A stretch of DNA of 64,000 bases, from NCBI GenBank assembly GCA_024734555.1, contig JANPWX010019140.1:376290-440289 (forward strand). The letters run 5' to 3'. Within the stretch, counting starts at the first letter, position 1, and each line of letters opens with the position of its first letter. Below, in pieces: positions 63,101 through 64,000 of the stretch. A program made the translations under genes and the position numbers. The stretch is from Trochalopteron elliotii. Taxonomy: Eukaryota > Chordata > Aves > Passeriformes > Leiothrichidae. Below the pieces are notes generated by a model. That model was given only the letters and a program-made list of their open reading frames with translations, was not told the DNA's origin and did not search any database.

Positions 63101-64000
63101 TGTACTAGTAAGTGAAGCTTGTTAAGCTGTTGGCTGGCATTGATCATATTTGAACATATTTCAAGCTCCTGTTACTTTAGTTCTGATCGGTGGTTTTTGT
63201 GCATTTTTTTGTTTGTTTGCTAGGGGTTTTGTTTTCTTAGTTTTTAAATGTTACATTTGTTTGTCATTGTTTCATTGGTGCTTTGTTTTGTTGGGTATTT
63301 TTAAGCCTTAAAATTGATTTAAATAACTGACAACTCATTCTGTTTCATGTATGTTTAAAAAGTCTAAACATGTATTGTACATCATTATAATGCTGGGGCT
63401 ATCTTATACTTTGAAAGCAGATTAGAATAAATCAGTATAATGCTTAAAAAACATTTAAAGATTTGAGCATATCAGTAAACCCCCATTATTTAATCAAATA
63501 GGTGCAGCTTTCTTCCCTGGAAATATTTGCATGCTTTTAGCTTGCACGTGGTAAGCAACAGTGCTCCAAGATGGTTGGTTTTATACTGAGACCTCTCAAT
63601 CAGGGTTCTCTCAGTGTGAATCACTTTTTTCTTGCTGTTCAGCTGAAGCATATGTTTTAGTCCTATGGATGTTGGAAAAATTTGCTGGTGTCAGAAGCTG
63701 TGATTTAATGAGCCTAGATCATTACATTTCCATAGCAAACTTAATCCATCTATTTTGCATTATAATGCGAGGTATTTATTTTATAATATTATATTTCATG
63801 GAGGATTTTGTAGTTTGGAAATTCACTAGAGAGTTATAAAGATTCTAGTTGGGTATATTTGTAGTTTAGCAATTCACTTACATTAAATGTCTACTCCAGT
63901 CTGTATAAAATGAGTCAGATGTTCTCTGTTTTCTGCCACCGTTAAATTCAGTGTGTGTTAACAAGTAGAGAAATGGATTGATATTTGATGAAAATTTTTT
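60110..64000. other. Non-coding stretch to the window end
   Basis: No gene or known repeat was supported. It contains a 177-codon plus-strand frame (60,250-60,783) with mixed rather than low-complexity composition but no recognisable domain and no splice evidence. The remainder is ordinary AT-rich sequence. Confidence 0.5.

Noticed and set aside
1..64000. CRISPR arrays, tRNA or rRNA genes, operons, bacterial promoters
   Set aside because: I looked on both strands. There are no regularly spaced repeats, no tRNA B-box context, and the repeats present are vertebrate CR1 elements and microsatellites.

Overview
This window looks like bird nuclear DNA that is intergenic or deep-intronic. The main evidence is its interspersed repeats: seven recognisable avian-type CR1 (chicken repeat 1, a LINE retrotransposon) copies or fragments, several ending in the CR1 tail that resembles repeated ATTCTATG. 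No Alu, L1, B1/B2 or other mammalian repeats were seen. Repeat density is low and the background is clearly AT-rich, as is usual for avian gene deserts and long introns. Four older, strongly decayed fragments resemble the CR1 lineages abundant in turtles and crocodilians. Those family comparisons come from memory, not from a search.

No protein-coding gene could be supported. The open reading frames present are short, lack recognisable domains, and are what chance gives in this composition. The only domain homology seen is the broken reverse transcriptase of the CR1 copy at about 39.1-40.7 kb on the minus strand. No tRNA, rRNA, snRNA, known microRNA or CRISPR array was recognised. This is not a bacterial accessory region, and I found no multi-gene system.

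Layout: a homopyrimidine repeat opens the window (25-89). A possible non-coding first or UTR exon with good splice signals lies at 1,674-1,821. From 2 to 17 kb the sequence is ordinary AT-rich DNA. From 17.1 to 20.3 kb there are two ancient minus-strand CR1 fossils and a poly-T tract. From 24 to 26 kb there are a small tandem repeat, a 47-base T run, a palindromic homeodomain-type site and a minus-strand CR1 3' end. From 29.9 to 30.9 kb an unusual CpG-enriched block of unknown origin abuts a plus-strand CR1 fragment. From 32.6 to 33.0 kb an ATCC microsatellite is followed by another CR1 tail. From 35.9 to 36.0 kb are two adjacent hairpins. From 38.4 to 40.7 kb lie an ancient CR1 fragment and the long minus-strand CR1. 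An ancient plus-strand CR1 reverse-transcriptase fragment is at 43.2-43.5 kb and a roughly 500-bp plus-strand CR1 tail at 47.1-47.6 kb. A 99-base assembly gap lies at 48,241-48,339. Two inverted repeats (54.1 and 56.6 kb), two more CR1 tails (55.5 and 57.0 kb) and a GATA microsatellite (60.0 kb) complete the map.

There are no genes here to work together. The items most worth following up are the candidate exons (1.7, 15.9, 43.0 and 53.1 kb), the CpG-rich block at 30 kb, and the near-perfect inverted repeats, some of which carry POU or homeodomain core motifs and could be regulatory elements.
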